A program made the position numbers and the translations under genes. Below the pieces are notes generated by a model. The model was not told the DNA's origin, ran no database searches, and worked only from the letters and a program-made list of their open reading frames with translations. Positions 16,901 through 26,419 of a stretch of DNA of 64,000 nt are shown in pieces. The stretch is from positions 3,162,001 to 3,226,000 of the forward strand of contig NZ_CP083582.1 in assembly GCF_020091585.1 (NCBI RefSeq). The letters run 5' to 3'. How positions within the stretch are numbered: position 1 is the stretch's first letter; each line of letters begins with the position of its first letter. The DNA is from Kovacikia minuta CCNUW1 (lineage in GTDB: Bacteria > Cyanobacteriota > Cyanobacteriia > Leptolyngbyales > Leptolyngbyaceae).

Positions 16901-19513
16901 ATGCTTGAATCCTATCGTCAACACGTTGCTGAACGGGCTGCATTGGGCATTCCGCCGTTACCCTTAAGTGCTGAGCAAACCTCTGAACTGTGTGAGCAAT
17001 TAAAACATCCCCCCGTGGGTGAAGAGGTGTTTTTGCTGGCTTTGTTACGCGATCGCGTTCCCCCCGGTGTAGACCAGGCAGCCTATGTCAAGGCGGGGTT
17101 TTTGACAGCGATCGCTAAGGGTGAAGCCACCAGTCCGTTAATCTCTGCTCCCGAAGCAGTTGAACTTTTGGGCACCATGATGGGTGGGTATAACGTTCAA
17201 TCCCTGATTGATTTGCTTCAAGTTGCCGATGGGGCAATTGCCACGACTGCCACAGCCGCCTTAAGCAAAATCCTGTTGGTTTACGATGCCTTCCATGATG
17301 TCCAGGAGCTTGCCGAGAGCGGAAATTCCTACGCCCAACAGGTGATGCAATCCTGGGCTGATGCGGACTGGTTCACGAGTCGCCCCAGGCTCCCTGAAAG
17401 CATTACCGTGACGGTTTTCAAAGTGCCAGGAGAAACCAATACCGATGACCTCTCTCCGGCTCCCCATGCGACAACCCGCCCCGACATTCCCCTGCACGCT
17501 ACCGTCATGCTGGAAACGCGGATGCCGGGGGGACTGGGCACGATCGCTGAACTCAAACAGAAAGGGCATCCCGTTGCCTATGTGGGAGATGTGGTCGGCA
17601 CTGGCTCATCCCGCAAATCCGCCATCAACTCGGTTCTGTGGCATATTGGCGATGACATTCCCTTTGTCCCCAACAAGCGCACGGGGGGATATATTTTAGG
17701 CGGCAAAATTGCGCCGATTTTCTTTAACACAGCGGAGGACTCTGGAGCGCTGCCGATCGAGTGTGATGTCACCCTGATGAACACGGGAGATGTGATTACC
17801 ATCTATCCCTACAAAGGCGAAATCACCGATGCAGCAGGCAACGTCATTTCCACCTTCACCCTCAAGCCCGACACCATTCTGGACGAAGTTCAGGCGGGTG
17901 GACGCATCCCCCTGCTGATCGGGCGCACCCTGACCGACAAAACCCGTGCTGCCCTGGGGCTGGAACCCAGTACCCTGTTCGTTCGCCCCCAAATGCCCGC
18001 GGATACGGGTAAAGGGTTTACCCTGGCTCAAAAAATGGTGGGCAAAGCCTGTGGTCTATCGGGTGTGCGTCCTGGCACCTCCTGCGAACCTCTCATGACC
18101 ACGGTCGGCTCCCAGGACACCACTGGACCAATGACCCGCGACGAGCTAAAAGAACTTGCCTGTCTGGGCTTCAGCGCCGATTTGGTAATGCAAAGCTTCT
18201 GCCACACGGCTGCCTATCCCAAACCCGTAGATATCAAGACGCATCAGGATCTACCCGACTTCATCAACTCCCGGGGTGGCGTTTCCCTGCGTCCCGGTGA
18301 TGGCATTATCCATTCCTGGCTTAACCGGATGCTGTTGCCAGATACCGTAGGCACCGGAGGCGACTCCCACACCCGCTTCCCGTTAGGAATTTCGTTCCCG
18401 GCGGGTTCTGGGCTGGTGGCATTTGCCGCCGCCCTGGGTGTGATGCCGCTGGACATGCCAGAATCGGTGCTGGTTCGGTTTAAGGGACAACTGCAACCCG
18501 GTGTGACACTGCGGGACATCGTGAATGCGATTCCCTATGCCGCGATGCAAAGAGGGCTGCTGACGGCGGAGAAGCAGAACAAGAAAAATGTTTTCTCTGG
18601 TCGGATTATGGAAATGGAAGGGCTGCCAGACCTGAAACTGGAACAGGCGTTTGAACTCACGGATGCCACAGCGGAACGTTCCTGTGCAGGCTCGACGATT
18701 AAACTGAGTCCGGAAACGGTGTCAGAGTATCTCCGATCGAACGTTGCCCTGCTGAAAAATATGGTGGCACGGGGCTATGGCGATGCCCGCACCATCCTGC
18801 GCCGCGTTGCCAAAATGGAGCAATGGTTAGCCAATCCTAGTCTGATGGCAGCAGATGCGGATGCGGAATACGCCGAAATTATTGAGGTGGATCTGGATCA
18901 AATTAAGCAGCCGATCGTCGCTGCCCCCAATGACCCCGATAACATTAAGCTAATGTCCGAGTGTGCTGGTGATCCCATCCATGAGGTGTTTATTGGTTCC
19001 TGCATGACCAATATTGGGCATTACCGGGCGGCTGCCAAAGTGCTGGAAGGCGCGGGTCCGGTTAAGGTTCGCCTCTGGATCTGTCCCCCCACCCGCATGG
19101 ATGAAAAGCAACTGCGGGAAGAAGGCTACTATGATATTTTCGCCGCCTCTGGTGCCCGCACAGAAATGCCGGGATGTTCCCTGTGCATGGGCAATCAGGC
19201 GAGGGTTGCCGACGGGGTAACGGTGTTCTCTACCTCCACCCGCAACTTCAACAACCGCATGGGCAAGGATGCCAAAGTCTATCTCGGTTCCGCAGAGTTA
19301 GCAGCGGTGTGTGCCCTCCTGGGACGGATTCCCACTGTAGAAGAATACATGGAGATCGTGACGAAGAAGATCGATCCCTTCGCAGCCGATCTCTACCGCT
19401 ACCTCAACTTCGATCAAATCGCCGGATTTGAAGACGAGGGACGGGTTATTCCCCTAGAAGAAATGCCCCGAATTGAGGACATTTTGGGAATGCCCACAGC
19501 GGCAGCGCGGTAG
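16901..19513 (+). CDS. acnB: Aconitate hydratase B
   Basis: 870 aa from the ATG at 16901, matching the AcnB N-terminus (MLESYRQHVAERAA); the frame is open from 16835 without conservation. AcnB layout: N-terminal HEAT-like domain, swivelling domain (SRKSAINSVLWHIGDD), then the catalytic domains. The [4Fe-4S] ligands are Cys701 (GSCMTN), Cys759 and Cys762 (PGCSLCMGNQ). It interconverts citrate and isocitrate in the cytoplasm and may also hydrate 2-methyl-cis-aconitate. Cyanobacteria commonly use AcnB as their aconitase. It is flanked by broken Uma2 genes but intact itself. Confidence 0.95.
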   Translation: MLESYRQHVAERAALGIPPLPLSAEQTSELCEQLKHPPVGEEVFLLALLRDRVPPGVDQAAYVKAGFLTAIAKGEATSPLISAPEAVELLGTMMGGYNVQSLIDLLQVADGAIATTATAALSKILLVYDAFHDVQELAESGNSYAQQVMQSWADADWFTSRPRLPESITVTVFKVPGETNTDDLSPAPHATTRPDIPLHATVMLETRMPGGLGTIAELKQKGHPVAYVGDVVGTGSSRKSAINSVLWHIGDDIPFVPNKRTGGYILGGKIAPIFFNTAEDSGALPIECDVTLMNTGDVITIYPYKGEITDAAGNVISTFTLKPDTILDEVQAGGRIPLLIGRTLTDKTRAALGLEPSTLFVRPQMPADTGKGFTLAQKMVGKACGLSGVRPGTSCEPLMTTVGSQDTTGPMTRDELKELACLGFSADLVMQSFCHTAAYPKPVDIKTHQDLPDFINSRGGVSLRPGDGIIHSWLNRMLLPDTVGTGGDSHTRFPLGISFPAGSGLVAFAAALGVMPLDMPESVLVRFKGQLQPGVTLRDIVNAIPYAAMQRGLLTAEKQNKKNVFSGRIMEMEGLPDLKLEQAFELTDATAERSCAGSTIKLSPETVSEYLRSNVALLKNMVARGYGDARTILRRVAKMEQWLANPSLMAADADAEYAEIIEVDLDQIKQPIVAAPNDPDNIKLMSECAGDPIHEVFIGSCMTNIGHYRAAAKVLEGAGPVKVRLWICPPTRMDEKQLREEGYYDIFAASGARTEMPGCSLCMGNQARVADGVTVFSTSTRNFNNRMGKDAKVYLGSAELAAVCALLGRIPTVEEYMEIVTKKIDPFAADLYRYLNFDQIAGFEDEGRVIPLEEMPRIEDILGMPTAAAR

Positions 19514-19726
19514 AGGGGGGAGGACAAATTTAGTGTCTGGTGAAAGGGTAAAGGGGAAGCGATTAATCGATCGTTTCCCTTTTCCCTTAAATTGAGGCTC
19601 TCGACTCAATCGTTGTTCTCAGCGCCATCACGAATTGACAAGATCGATTTCCCCTTCCCCTTTCCCTTTTCCCTTTCCCCAAGGAGCATTGCTTCATAAT
19701 GGAGATAACGATCGCCCCCCTTCCCC

Positions 19727-20399
19727 ATGAATTCCCCCAAAATCGTTGACAGAACCGCACTTCTGCTGAAAAAGCCCTGTCAGTGGCAACCTGCCACCTG
19801 GGAGGATTACGTTGCGCTGCGGGATGAGGAAACCGTTGAGCGGATGCGGCTATTTTTTAGCGAAGGATGGCTCTGGTTTGAAATGGGCAACGAAGGAATG
19901 AATCACTCTCGCACCAGCGACTTGTTCATTATGTTGATTCTGTGCTGGAAGCAACGCTATCCAGACCAAAAAATCAGAACGTTTAGTCGCTGCCAGCTTG
20001 AAAAGGTTGGCAAGAAAGCCTGTGCGCCTGACCTGGTGATTTATCTTGGGGATGATTTTCCCTACTGGGAACCGGGTCAGCGACGGTTTATCAACCTGGA
20101 CCAAGTAAGAGTTCCAGATCTGGTGGGCGAAGTTTCTGATACCACGCTGGCGACGGATCTGGATGAGAAGAAACGCATCTACGCCGATTTACAAATTCCG
20201 GAATATTGGGTGCTGGATGCTAGAGGACGACAGGTTTTGGCGTTTCAACTCCAGGAGAATGGCACCTATCAGGGGTGTAAAACCTCTAATGCTCTCCAGG
20301 GTTTGTCGCATCGCGTTGGTTGAGCAAACCTTAGAACGCCTGGGCGAAGAAGCAAATACCGATGCCGCCCTCTGGTTTTCTCAACAACTTGCAAATTAA
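19727..20399 (+). CDS. Uma2-family endonuclease with one-base frameshift (copy C)
   Basis: From ATG 19727: TWEDYVALRDEETVERMRL, FFSEGWLWFEMGNEGMNHSR, CAPDLVIYLGDD, VPDLVGEVSDTTLATDLDEK and IPEYWVLDARGRQV, a full PD-(D/E)xK Uma2 protein. After NALQGLS the frame breaks and the next frame continues IALVEQTLERLGEEANTDAA to a stop at 20399. An extra C at 20309 (CGATCG read as CGCATCG) explains the shift; without it the product is 223 aa. This is the same base change at the same place in the motif as in copy B. Function of the family is uncertain although widely called restriction endonuclease-like. Confidence 0.82.
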
Positions 20400-20514
20400 T
20401 CTATCTGGACAGGCATTCGATCGAAGGTTGACCTTTTAATAGACGAATCGGTAGGGTTGGTCGAACGCTACAATTCCGTTAAGTCTTTCTTCAAGCGAAA
20501 CGATAGGAACTGCT

Positions 20515-21090
20515 ATGGCAAAGCGCAACAAAGGGAAGCCCAACTGGATCAAAGAAACCTTCGACCTGAAACCCGATCATCGCTGGCAGGCAGCACCAGG
20601 ATATAAGATCTTCGTTGCCGATCGGGGTGCGGTGCGGTTTGAGGTGCCCGGAAATTGGCATTTTGAGCCACAGACCAAATCCTTTCGGTTCCTCGATCGC
20701 AAACCTCCAAAAGAAGACTGCTGCCTGGAAGTTTCCTTTAACCGCTTGCCCCCGGTTGACTTTAGTGATTTTCCCCTAACAAAAATCCTGAAAGACCTGG
20801 TGGAAAAGGATGAACGAGATGTTTTAGAGACCGGAGAAATTATTACCGTCAAACGTCAGACTGCCCGTATTGTCTGGACAGAGTTCAAATTCATGGACCC
20901 AACCGAACATCGGGAAGCCTACGCCCGCATCTGCATCGCACTCGGATCGGGCATTCAGTGTTTAATTACCTTTGATTTCTGGGTAGACGATGCACCCCGC
21001 CTGACGCCCGTGTGGGATAACGTGTTGCGATCGCTCACCCTCGGACTCTACATTCGCGATCCGCTGACCGGAACTGCTTTTCCAGACTAA
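20515..21090 (+). CDS. Conserved hypothetical protein, possible PsbP/DcrB-like fold
   Basis: 191 aa with a good ribosome binding site (AGGAA). No signal peptide or membrane segment. The pattern GYKIFVADRGAVRFEVPGNW, then FRFLDRKPPKEDCCLEVSF and GSGIQCLITFDFW, VWDNVLRSLTLG is an alpha/beta sequence with regularly spaced aromatic strands, loosely like PsbP/DcrB-fold proteins that end in a W...L-R-SL helix. The resemblance is structural intuition and not a family assignment. It lies 145 bases upstream of the Hsp70-like gene on the same strand. Confidence 0.7.
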   Translation: MAKRNKGKPNWIKETFDLKPDHRWQAAPGYKIFVADRGAVRFEVPGNWHFEPQTKSFRFLDRKPPKEDCCLEVSFNRLPPVDFSDFPLTKILKDLVEKDERDVLETGEIITVKRQTARIVWTEFKFMDPTEHREAYARICIALGSGIQCLITFDFWVDDAPRLTPVWDNVLRSLTLGLYIRDPLTGTAFPD

Positions 21091-21189
21091 TGGTGACGGG
21101 TGGTAAAACGATCCCCACAAACCTCCAATCCCTTGATATTGTCATTAAAGGTGCAATGAACCGGAACCGTTGATAACTGAGTAATTGAC

Positions 21190-21235
21190 TCCTGCCACCT
21201 ATCACCTACCACCTACCACCTGCCACCTGCCATTC
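21190..21235. repeat. ACCACCT/ACCTGCC heptamer repeat directly before the Hsp70 start
   Basis: Six C-rich heptamers end one base before the ATG at 21236. They occupy the place of the ribosome binding site and extend the open frame artificially to 21185. Confidence 0.8.
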
Positions 21236-22837
21236 ATGGGAATCGCGATCGACTTCGGAACCAGTAATACTGTTATTGCTCGCTGGAATCGAGCCACACA
21301 GCAACCAGAAACCCTGGCTCTACCAGGAGTCAGTTACAAAACAGGGCAAAACCCGCCCCTGATTCCCAGCCTGGTCTATGTGGAAGATGCGGGTCAAGAA
21401 CAGGTAATTGTGGGTCAGGGAGTGCGCGATCGTGCCCTCGACCTGGGTAGCGATCCTCGCTTCTTCCGCAACATCAAGCGGGGAATTGGTTCCCCAGTGC
21501 AGGGATTTTTACCTGAACTGGATGGGCAGATTGTTAGCTTTGAGCGGGTAGGGCAATGGTTTCTGACCCAAATTATCCAGCAATTGAAAACGATCGAACC
21601 GGAGGCAGGGCAATCCCTCGTCTTCACCGTGCCGGTAGACAGCTTTGAAGCATACCGTCACTGGTTAGGACGGGTCTGTGAATCTCTCCAGGTCGAGCAG
21701 GTGCGGATGATAGATGAACCCACTGCTGCGGCTTTAGGCTACGGGCTGGCAGACCAGAAGACACTTCTCGTTGTGGACTTTGGGGGGGGGACGCTGGATC
21801 TTTCCCTGGTGCGGCTAGACAGCAGCAGTCAACCCCAGACCAAGCCGCTTGGCTTTATTCTCAAATGGGGTCAAAAATCCTTTGCGGAGCAGTCGGGGCA
21901 AAAGCCAAAGATTGCGCGGGTGCTGGCAAAGGCAGGACAAAGCCTGGGCGGTTCGGACATCGATAACTGGCTGGTGGATTATTTTGCTTCTACCCAGGGA
22001 TTAGCTGTAACCCCCCTGACCACACGGTTAGCAGAACGGCTCAAGATCCAGCTATCCCTCCAAACCCAGGCGCAGGAGGTTTATTTCAATGACGAAACGT
22101 TTGAGAGCTATGAGCTGCAATTGAGCCGTACCCAGTTTGAGGACATTCTTCAGCAACATCAGTTTTTTGGACGGCTGGATGACTGTATGTCCCAGATACT
22201 GCAACAGGCGCAGCGGCAAGGGCTGAGTGTGGGAGATATTGATGCGGTGTTGCTGGTGGGAGGAACGGTACAAATTCCAGCGGTACAGATATGGGCACAG
22301 CAGTATTTTGAACCGGGCAAAATCCGGTGTGAAAAACCATTTGAGGCGATCGCTCAGGGTGCCCTCCAACTCAGCCAGGGGGTTGAGCTGAAAGATTTTC
22401 TCTACCACAGCTACGGCATTCGCTATTGGGATCGCCGAAATAACTGCCACAACTGGCATCCGTTAATTAAGGCAGGGCAACCCTATCCCATGAGCAATCC
22501 TGTGGAACTGGTTTTGGGAGCTTCCGTAGATAACCAGCCGAGTATTGAGTTAATCATCGGAGAATTGGGCACAGACGCCGAACAAACTGAGGTTTACTTC
22601 GATGGCGATCGCCTCGTCACTCGTCGCATTGGCGGGAGTCAGACGCAGGTTCAGCCCCTCAACGATCGGGAGGGTGCTCGTAATATCGCCAAACTTGATC
22701 CCCCCGGACATCCGGGCAGCGATCGGATCAAAATCCTGTTCCGTGTTGATGAACAACGCTTTCTCCGAATCACCGTGGAAGACCTGCTGGCACTGCGCAC
22801 ACTCGTGGATGATCAGGTTGTGGTTCAACTGAGTTGA
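21236..22837 (+). CDS. Hsp70-family ATPase (DnaK-like, divergent)
   Basis: 533 aa from the ATG at 21236; the upstream 17 codons are repeat. The actin-like ATPase is clear: phosphate 1 loop GIAIDFGTSNTVIARW, IDEPTAAALGYGL, phosphate 2 VVDFGGGTLDLSLV, and adenosine motif LLVGGTVQIPAVQ. The insertion NGFILKWGQKSF-like region around 205-225 is unusual. The C-terminal ~130 residues are a short beta-rich part (VYFDGDRLVTRR, RITVEDLLAL) in place of the full substrate-binding domain and lid. Such cyanobacterial Hsp70-like proteins are shorter than DnaK (~630 aa). Client and partner are unknown. Confidence 0.85.
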   Translation: MGIAIDFGTSNTVIARWNRATQQPETLALPGVSYKTGQNPPLIPSLVYVEDAGQEQVIVGQGVRDRALDLGSDPRFFRNIKRGIGSPVQGFLPELDGQIVSFERVGQWFLTQIIQQLKTIEPEAGQSLVFTVPVDSFEAYRHWLGRVCESLQVEQVRMIDEPTAAALGYGLADQKTLLVVDFGGGTLDLSLVRLDSSSQPQTKPLGFILKWGQKSFAEQSGQKPKIARVLAKAGQSLGGSDIDNWLVDYFASTQGLAVTPLTTRLAERLKIQLSLQTQAQEVYFNDETFESYELQLSRTQFEDILQQHQFFGRLDDCMSQILQQAQRQGLSVGDIDAVLLVGGTVQIPAVQIWAQQYFEPGKIRCEKPFEAIAQGALQLSQGVELKDFLYHSYGIRYWDRRNNCHNWHPLIKAGQPYPMSNPVELVLGASVDNQPSIELIIGELGTDAEQTEVYFDGDRLVTRRIGGSQTQVQPLNDREGARNIAKLDPPGHPGSDRIKILFRVDEQRFLRITVEDLLALRTLVDDQVVVQLS

Positions 22838-22985
22838 GGGGGTAGGGGGTAGGGGAAAATTTATCTCCTCATCCCATTACCCCACCACCCCGTCACCCCA
22901 CCCTCCTCCCCACCTTCCCCATCTTCTCCGCCCTCTGCCTTTTGCCCTCTGCCCTCTGCCCTCCGCCTTCATCCCTCCTCCCTTC
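22838..22985. repeat. Mixed C-rich heptamer repeats
   Basis: The gap between the Hsp70-like gene and btpA holds CCCCACC, CCCTCTG and CCTCC units with no gene in either frame. Confidence 0.7.
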
Positions 22986-23056
22986 AAACAACGTCCCCTT
23001 AAGAAGCTATGATTTGGATAGCTGTCCCTTATTGATGAGTCCGAATTCTTACAGAC

Positions 23057-23905
23057 GTGGACTTGAACCAGATATTTAAAACTCCCAATCCAATTATTGG
23101 CGTTGTCCATTTGCTGCCTTTGCCGACCTCACCGTGCTGGGGCGGCAGCCTCAAGGCGGTGATCGATCGGGCTGAACAGGAAGCAACGGCCCTCGCTTCC
23201 GGTGGTGTCGATGGAATTATTGTCGAGAATTTTTTTGATGCCCCTTTCCCCAAAGATCAGGTTGATCCAGCAGTGGTCAGTGCCATGAGCCTGATTGTGA
23301 CCCGCCTGATGAATATGGTGACGTTACCGATCGGCATCAATGTGCTGCGAAACGATGCCCGTAGTGCGTTAGCAATCGCCACCTGCACCCAGGCACAATT
23401 TATCCGGGTTAACGTCTTAACTGGGGTAATGGCAACCGACCAGGGGTTGATTGAAGGGCAGGCGCATGAGTTAATGCGCTATCGACGGGAACTGGGTAGT
23501 GATGTCAAAATCTTTGCGGATGTGCTGGTTAAACACGCCCGTCCCCTCAGTTCACCGAATTTGACCATTGCCGTGCAAGATACGATCGAACGGGGGCTGG
23601 CAGACGCAGTGATCCTGTCCGGCTGGGCAACGGGTAGCCCTCCCAGCCTGGAAGATTTGGAGCTTGCCACCGCTGCCGCCAACGGAACTCCCGTCTTCAT
23701 TGGCAGTGGGGCAGATTGGGAGAATATTCCCAATCTGATGCAGGCAGCGGATGGGGTCATCGCTTCCAGTTCCCTGAAACGGCATGGTCGCCGTGATCAA
23801 CCCATCGATCCGATCCGGGTCAGTCGCTTTGTCGAAGCCACTCGCCGGAGTTGTGCCGCCAAGGTTGAGCCTCAGTCGATGCCTTCAGTGTCCGTTCATT
23901 CTTGA
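23057..23905 (+). CDS. btpA: BtpA-family photosystem I biogenesis protein
   Basis: 282 aa from GTG 23057. The sequence PIIGVVHLLPLPTSPCWGG, VDGIIVENFFDAPF, LPIGINVLRNDARSALAIA and FIRVNVLTGVMATDQGLIEG is the BtpA/SgcQ (PF03437) TIM-barrel family. In cyanobacteria BtpA is a peripheral thylakoid membrane protein needed for stable photosystem I reaction-centre proteins. The length matches the family. The upstream region contains no strong ribosome binding site. Confidence 0.92.
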   Translation: MDLNQIFKTPNPIIGVVHLLPLPTSPCWGGSLKAVIDRAEQEATALASGGVDGIIVENFFDAPFPKDQVDPAVVSAMSLIVTRLMNMVTLPIGINVLRNDARSALAIATCTQAQFIRVNVLTGVMATDQGLIEGQAHELMRYRRELGSDVKIFADVLVKHARPLSSPNLTIAVQDTIERGLADAVILSGWATGSPPSLEDLELATAAANGTPVFIGSGADWENIPNLMQAADGVIASSSLKRHGRRDQPIDPIRVSRFVEATRRSCAAKVEPQSMPSVSVHS

Positions 23906-23966
23906 ATGGGGCAAAATAGGAGCAATATAATACTCCAGGAGAACAGCCCGGTTCTGAGGAATTTTT

Positions 23967-24941
23967 ATGTCTAGTCTTGTCAATCGCCGTCGTTCGTCGC
24001 CGTGGATTCATCGCTGGTCCCGTCATCTGATCGGGGCGATCGCAGTTTTGGGTGCCATCAACACGGCATATTTAACGATTACCCGCTTAACCAATACCGC
24101 AACCACCTGCCCCACGAGTGGTTGTGAGCGGGTGCTTGAAAGTTCCTATGCTACAGTTTTTGGTCAACCGTTGGCGCTGTTTGGGTTGCTTGCCTACATC
24201 GGTATGGCAGTTTTTGCCCTGGGCCCCCTTGCCGTTAGCCCCGAACAAAATAGACCCCTCCGCACCCAATTGGAAAAGTGGACCTGGCTGCCGTTGTTCA
24301 TAGGGGCAACCGCGATGACCATCTTCAGCGGTTACCTGATGTTCATCATGTTTTCCCAATTCGTCTCCAAGTTTGGCGTCGGAGGGATTTGCTACTTTTG
24401 TGTTGCTTCAGCCATCTTCGCCCTCAGTATGTTTGTCCTGACGCTAATTGGGCGTGACTGGGACGATATTGGGCAATTATTGATTACAGGCATTGTTGTG
24501 GCAATGGTTACCATCATTGCCACACTGGCGATCTTTTCTCAGAATGCTCCCTCTGTCGCTGGAGGTGCCGCCGATCCAAAAGCTCCACCCCCCATTACGA
24601 CAACCTCCTCCAGTGCCGAAATTGAGCTGGCACGTCACCTGAAAAGTGTCGGAGCCAAAATGTATGGAGCTTACTGGTGCCCCCACTGCCACGACCAGGA
24701 AAGACTTTTTGGCAAGGAAGCCTTTACTTCGATTAATTACATCGAATGCGCTCCTGATGGCACGAAGAATCAGTCCGCGCTTTGTCTAAAAATTGCGCCC
24801 GATTCTGAAAAGCAAACAGGACAATCCTTTGGCTTCCCAACCTGGGAAATTAACGGGAAATACTATCCGGGTATCCAAACCCTCGAAAACCTGGCAAAGA
24901 TTTCGGGATACACAGGACCGCGTAATTTTAAGAATGAATAG
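23967..24941 (+). CDS. VKOR-thioredoxin fusion, disulfide-forming membrane protein
   Basis: 324 aa with GAGGA upstream. The N-terminal VKOR domain has loop cysteines Cys48 and Cys53 and the quinone-site pair Cys142/Cys145 in GICYFCVAS, spread over about five membrane helices. A lumenal thioredoxin-like domain follows with CPHC at Cys238/Cys241. This is the cyanobacterial/plant LTO1-type architecture: it oxidises protein thiols in the thylakoid lumen or periplasm and passes electrons to quinone, supporting photosystem assembly. It lies 61 bases after btpA on the same strand, and both act in photosystem biogenesis. Confidence 0.93.
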   Translation: MSSLVNRRRSSPWIHRWSRHLIGAIAVLGAINTAYLTITRLTNTATTCPTSGCERVLESSYATVFGQPLALFGLLAYIGMAVFALGPLAVSPEQNRPLRTQLEKWTWLPLFIGATAMTIFSGYLMFIMFSQFVSKFGVGGICYFCVASAIFALSMFVLTLIGRDWDDIGQLLITGIVVAMVTIIATLAIFSQNAPSVAGGAADPKAPPPITTTSSSAEIELARHLKSVGAKMYGAYWCPHCHDQERLFGKEAFTSINYIECAPDGTKNQSALCLKIAPDSEKQTGQSFGFPTWEINGKYYPGIQTLENLAKISGYTGPRNFKNE

Positions 24942-24951
24942 GTGGTACTCC

Positions 24952-25230
24952 CTAATCCACGCGCTCCAATTGCCAGAGAATCTGGTTGCCTTCGCGCCTG
25001 ACCCGTGAAACGACCCAATTGCGCCAGACCCAGTTATCGCCTCGACTGGTAACTGCGCTGGCGTTAATGTCCATCAAGTCGGCAAGTTCTGAGCTGGTGA
25101 TTAAATAGCCTTTGCTGGCGATTTCATCGGCAATATGAAAGGTATCTACCAGATCGCGGAGTTGTTCGACTCTAACTTCGCGGGGTAGATTTTCGAGTGA
25201 ATCAGCTTGAGGAGAGGAGTGGGGTTCCAT
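24952..25230 (-). CDS. Small conserved hypothetical protein, possible HTH
   Basis: 92 aa from ATG 25230 (a TTG at 25242 is the alternative). The part IADEIASKGYLITSSELADL, MDINASAVTSRGDNWVWRNW looks like a helix-turn-helix followed by a tryptophan-rich wing. No family is named with confidence. It converges with the VKOR gene, leaving 10 bases between the stops. Confidence 0.65.
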   Translation of the reverse strand: MEPHSSPQADSLENLPREVRVEQLRDLVDTFHIADEIASKGYLITSSELADLMDINASAVTSRGDNWVWRNWVVSRVRREGNQILWQLERVD

Positions 25231-25416
25231 CTTGGAAAGCAAAATTCACGTTTGGTTACTTTCCCAGACTAGTCCCGAAAGTTCTCACTCAAGAAATGGT
25301 TTACAAATCTTAATGAATGAACTTTCCAGATCCCCGGCTTCTGGCAAAAACGCTGCACTACAGAGATGACCCGTCATAGAGGGCGGGGATTGTCTAAGTC
25401 CTGCCTTTCTTAGAAC

Positions 25417-26028
25417 TTACCTTCTTTGATGCAGGGTAGGAGTTTTTCCGAGGGAAAAAGCGCGGGCGATCGTGTCACACCGTTCGTTACCGACATTGCC
25501 CGCATGCCCTCGCACATAGCGCCACTGCACCTGAGGAGAGTTGAGCGCATCCAGTTCTTGCCACAAATCTGGATTTAGAACAGCCTTCCCAGTAGAGGTT
25601 TTCCAGCCTTTTTTCTTCCAGCCTTTGATCCACTGGGTAATCCCGTTTTTGACGTATTCACTGTCGGTAAACAGCTCAATCGGCTCGGTTTGCCCAAATT
25701 CCTTCAAAAATTGGAGGGCTGCGATCGCGGCTTGCATCTCCATCCGATTATTGGTCGTCTGGGCGGCAAACCCTCCCATTTCATGCACTGATCCATCAGA
25801 AAAATACACAACAGTCCCCCAGCCACCAGGACCAGGGTTACCCGAACAGGCTCCATCAGTATAAATCCGCTCTATCTTAGCGGGTGAGGGAGGTGTCTTG
25901 GCTGGGGGGGGTGCGGTTGTGCTTTTGTTGTCTGCCAGTTCCGCCAAAATCCGACGGGCGATCGCATCCTGCTCAGTCTGGGGAAGTTGGGAGAGGGCAG
26001 CGATCGCCTGTTCGAGCAATTCTGTCAT
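25417..26028 (-). CDS. rnhA: Ribonuclease HI with N-terminal antitoxin-like extension
   Basis: 203 aa. The RNase HI domain covers about 53-192 with metal ligands Asp58 (YTDGACSGNPG), Glu97 (NNRMEM), Asp122 (FTDSEYV) and Asp185, plus His175. It removes RNA from RNA-DNA hybrids. The first ~35 residues, LLEQAIAALSQLPQTEQDAI, resemble the N-termini of small RelB-like antitoxins in cyanobacteria, followed by a Pro/Ala/Lys linker. A hybrid-binding domain of the eukaryotic type is not present. It starts two bases after the glutaredoxin stop, so it is the last gene of a bolA-grx-rnhA operon. Confidence 0.9.
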   Translation of the reverse strand: MTELLEQAIAALSQLPQTEQDAIARRILAELADNKSTTAPPPAKTPPSPAKIERIYTDGACSGNPGPGGWGTVVYFSDGSVHEMGGFAAQTTNNRMEMQAAIAALQFLKEFGQTEPIELFTDSEYVKNGITQWIKGWKKKGWKTSTGKAVLNPDLWQELDALNSPQVQWRYVRGHAGNVGNERCDTIARAFSLGKTPTLHQRR

Positions 26029-26030
26029 GG

Positions 26031-26354
26031 TTATGAAGCCAGGGCGACTTCCACCAATTGTTGCAGTTCGCCCTTCTGATAAAGCTCAATCATGATATCA
26101 GAACCACCCAGAAATTGCCCATCCACATAAACCTGGGGAATGGTGGGCCAATTCGAATATTCCTTTATTCCCTGACGAATTTCAGGATCTTCCAGCACAT
26201 CAAAAGTCTCGAAAGGAACTCCCAGGGCATTTAAAATTTGCACCACATTGTTGGAGAAACCGCACTGGGGCATTAATTTGTTGCCCTTCATAAAGACCAT
26301 GATTTTGTTCTGCTTAACCAGAGTATCTATCCGGGTTTGCGTGTCTTGAGTCAT
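26031..26354 (-). CDS. grxD: Monothiol glutaredoxin, Grx4 type
   Basis: 107 aa with the active-site motif CGFS at Cys31-Ser34 (MPQCGFSNN), then WPTIPQVYVDGQFLGGSDI, the glutathione-binding TVP-like and GG-D motifs. Grx4 proteins carry a glutathione-ligated [2Fe-2S] cluster, often as a heterodimer with BolA, and deliver or sense Fe-S. The bolA gene directly upstream supports this. Confidence 0.94.
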   Translation of the reverse strand: MTQDTQTRIDTLVKQNKIMVFMKGNKLMPQCGFSNNVVQILNALGVPFETFDVLEDPEIRQGIKEYSNWPTIPQVYVDGQFLGGSDIMIELYQKGELQQLVEVALAS

Positions 26355-26419
26355 CGTTCAACCGTCCCTATAAAGTATGAGAGTAGTTGGTCTAGAACCG
26401 TTCCTGGTTGCTTTAGCGT

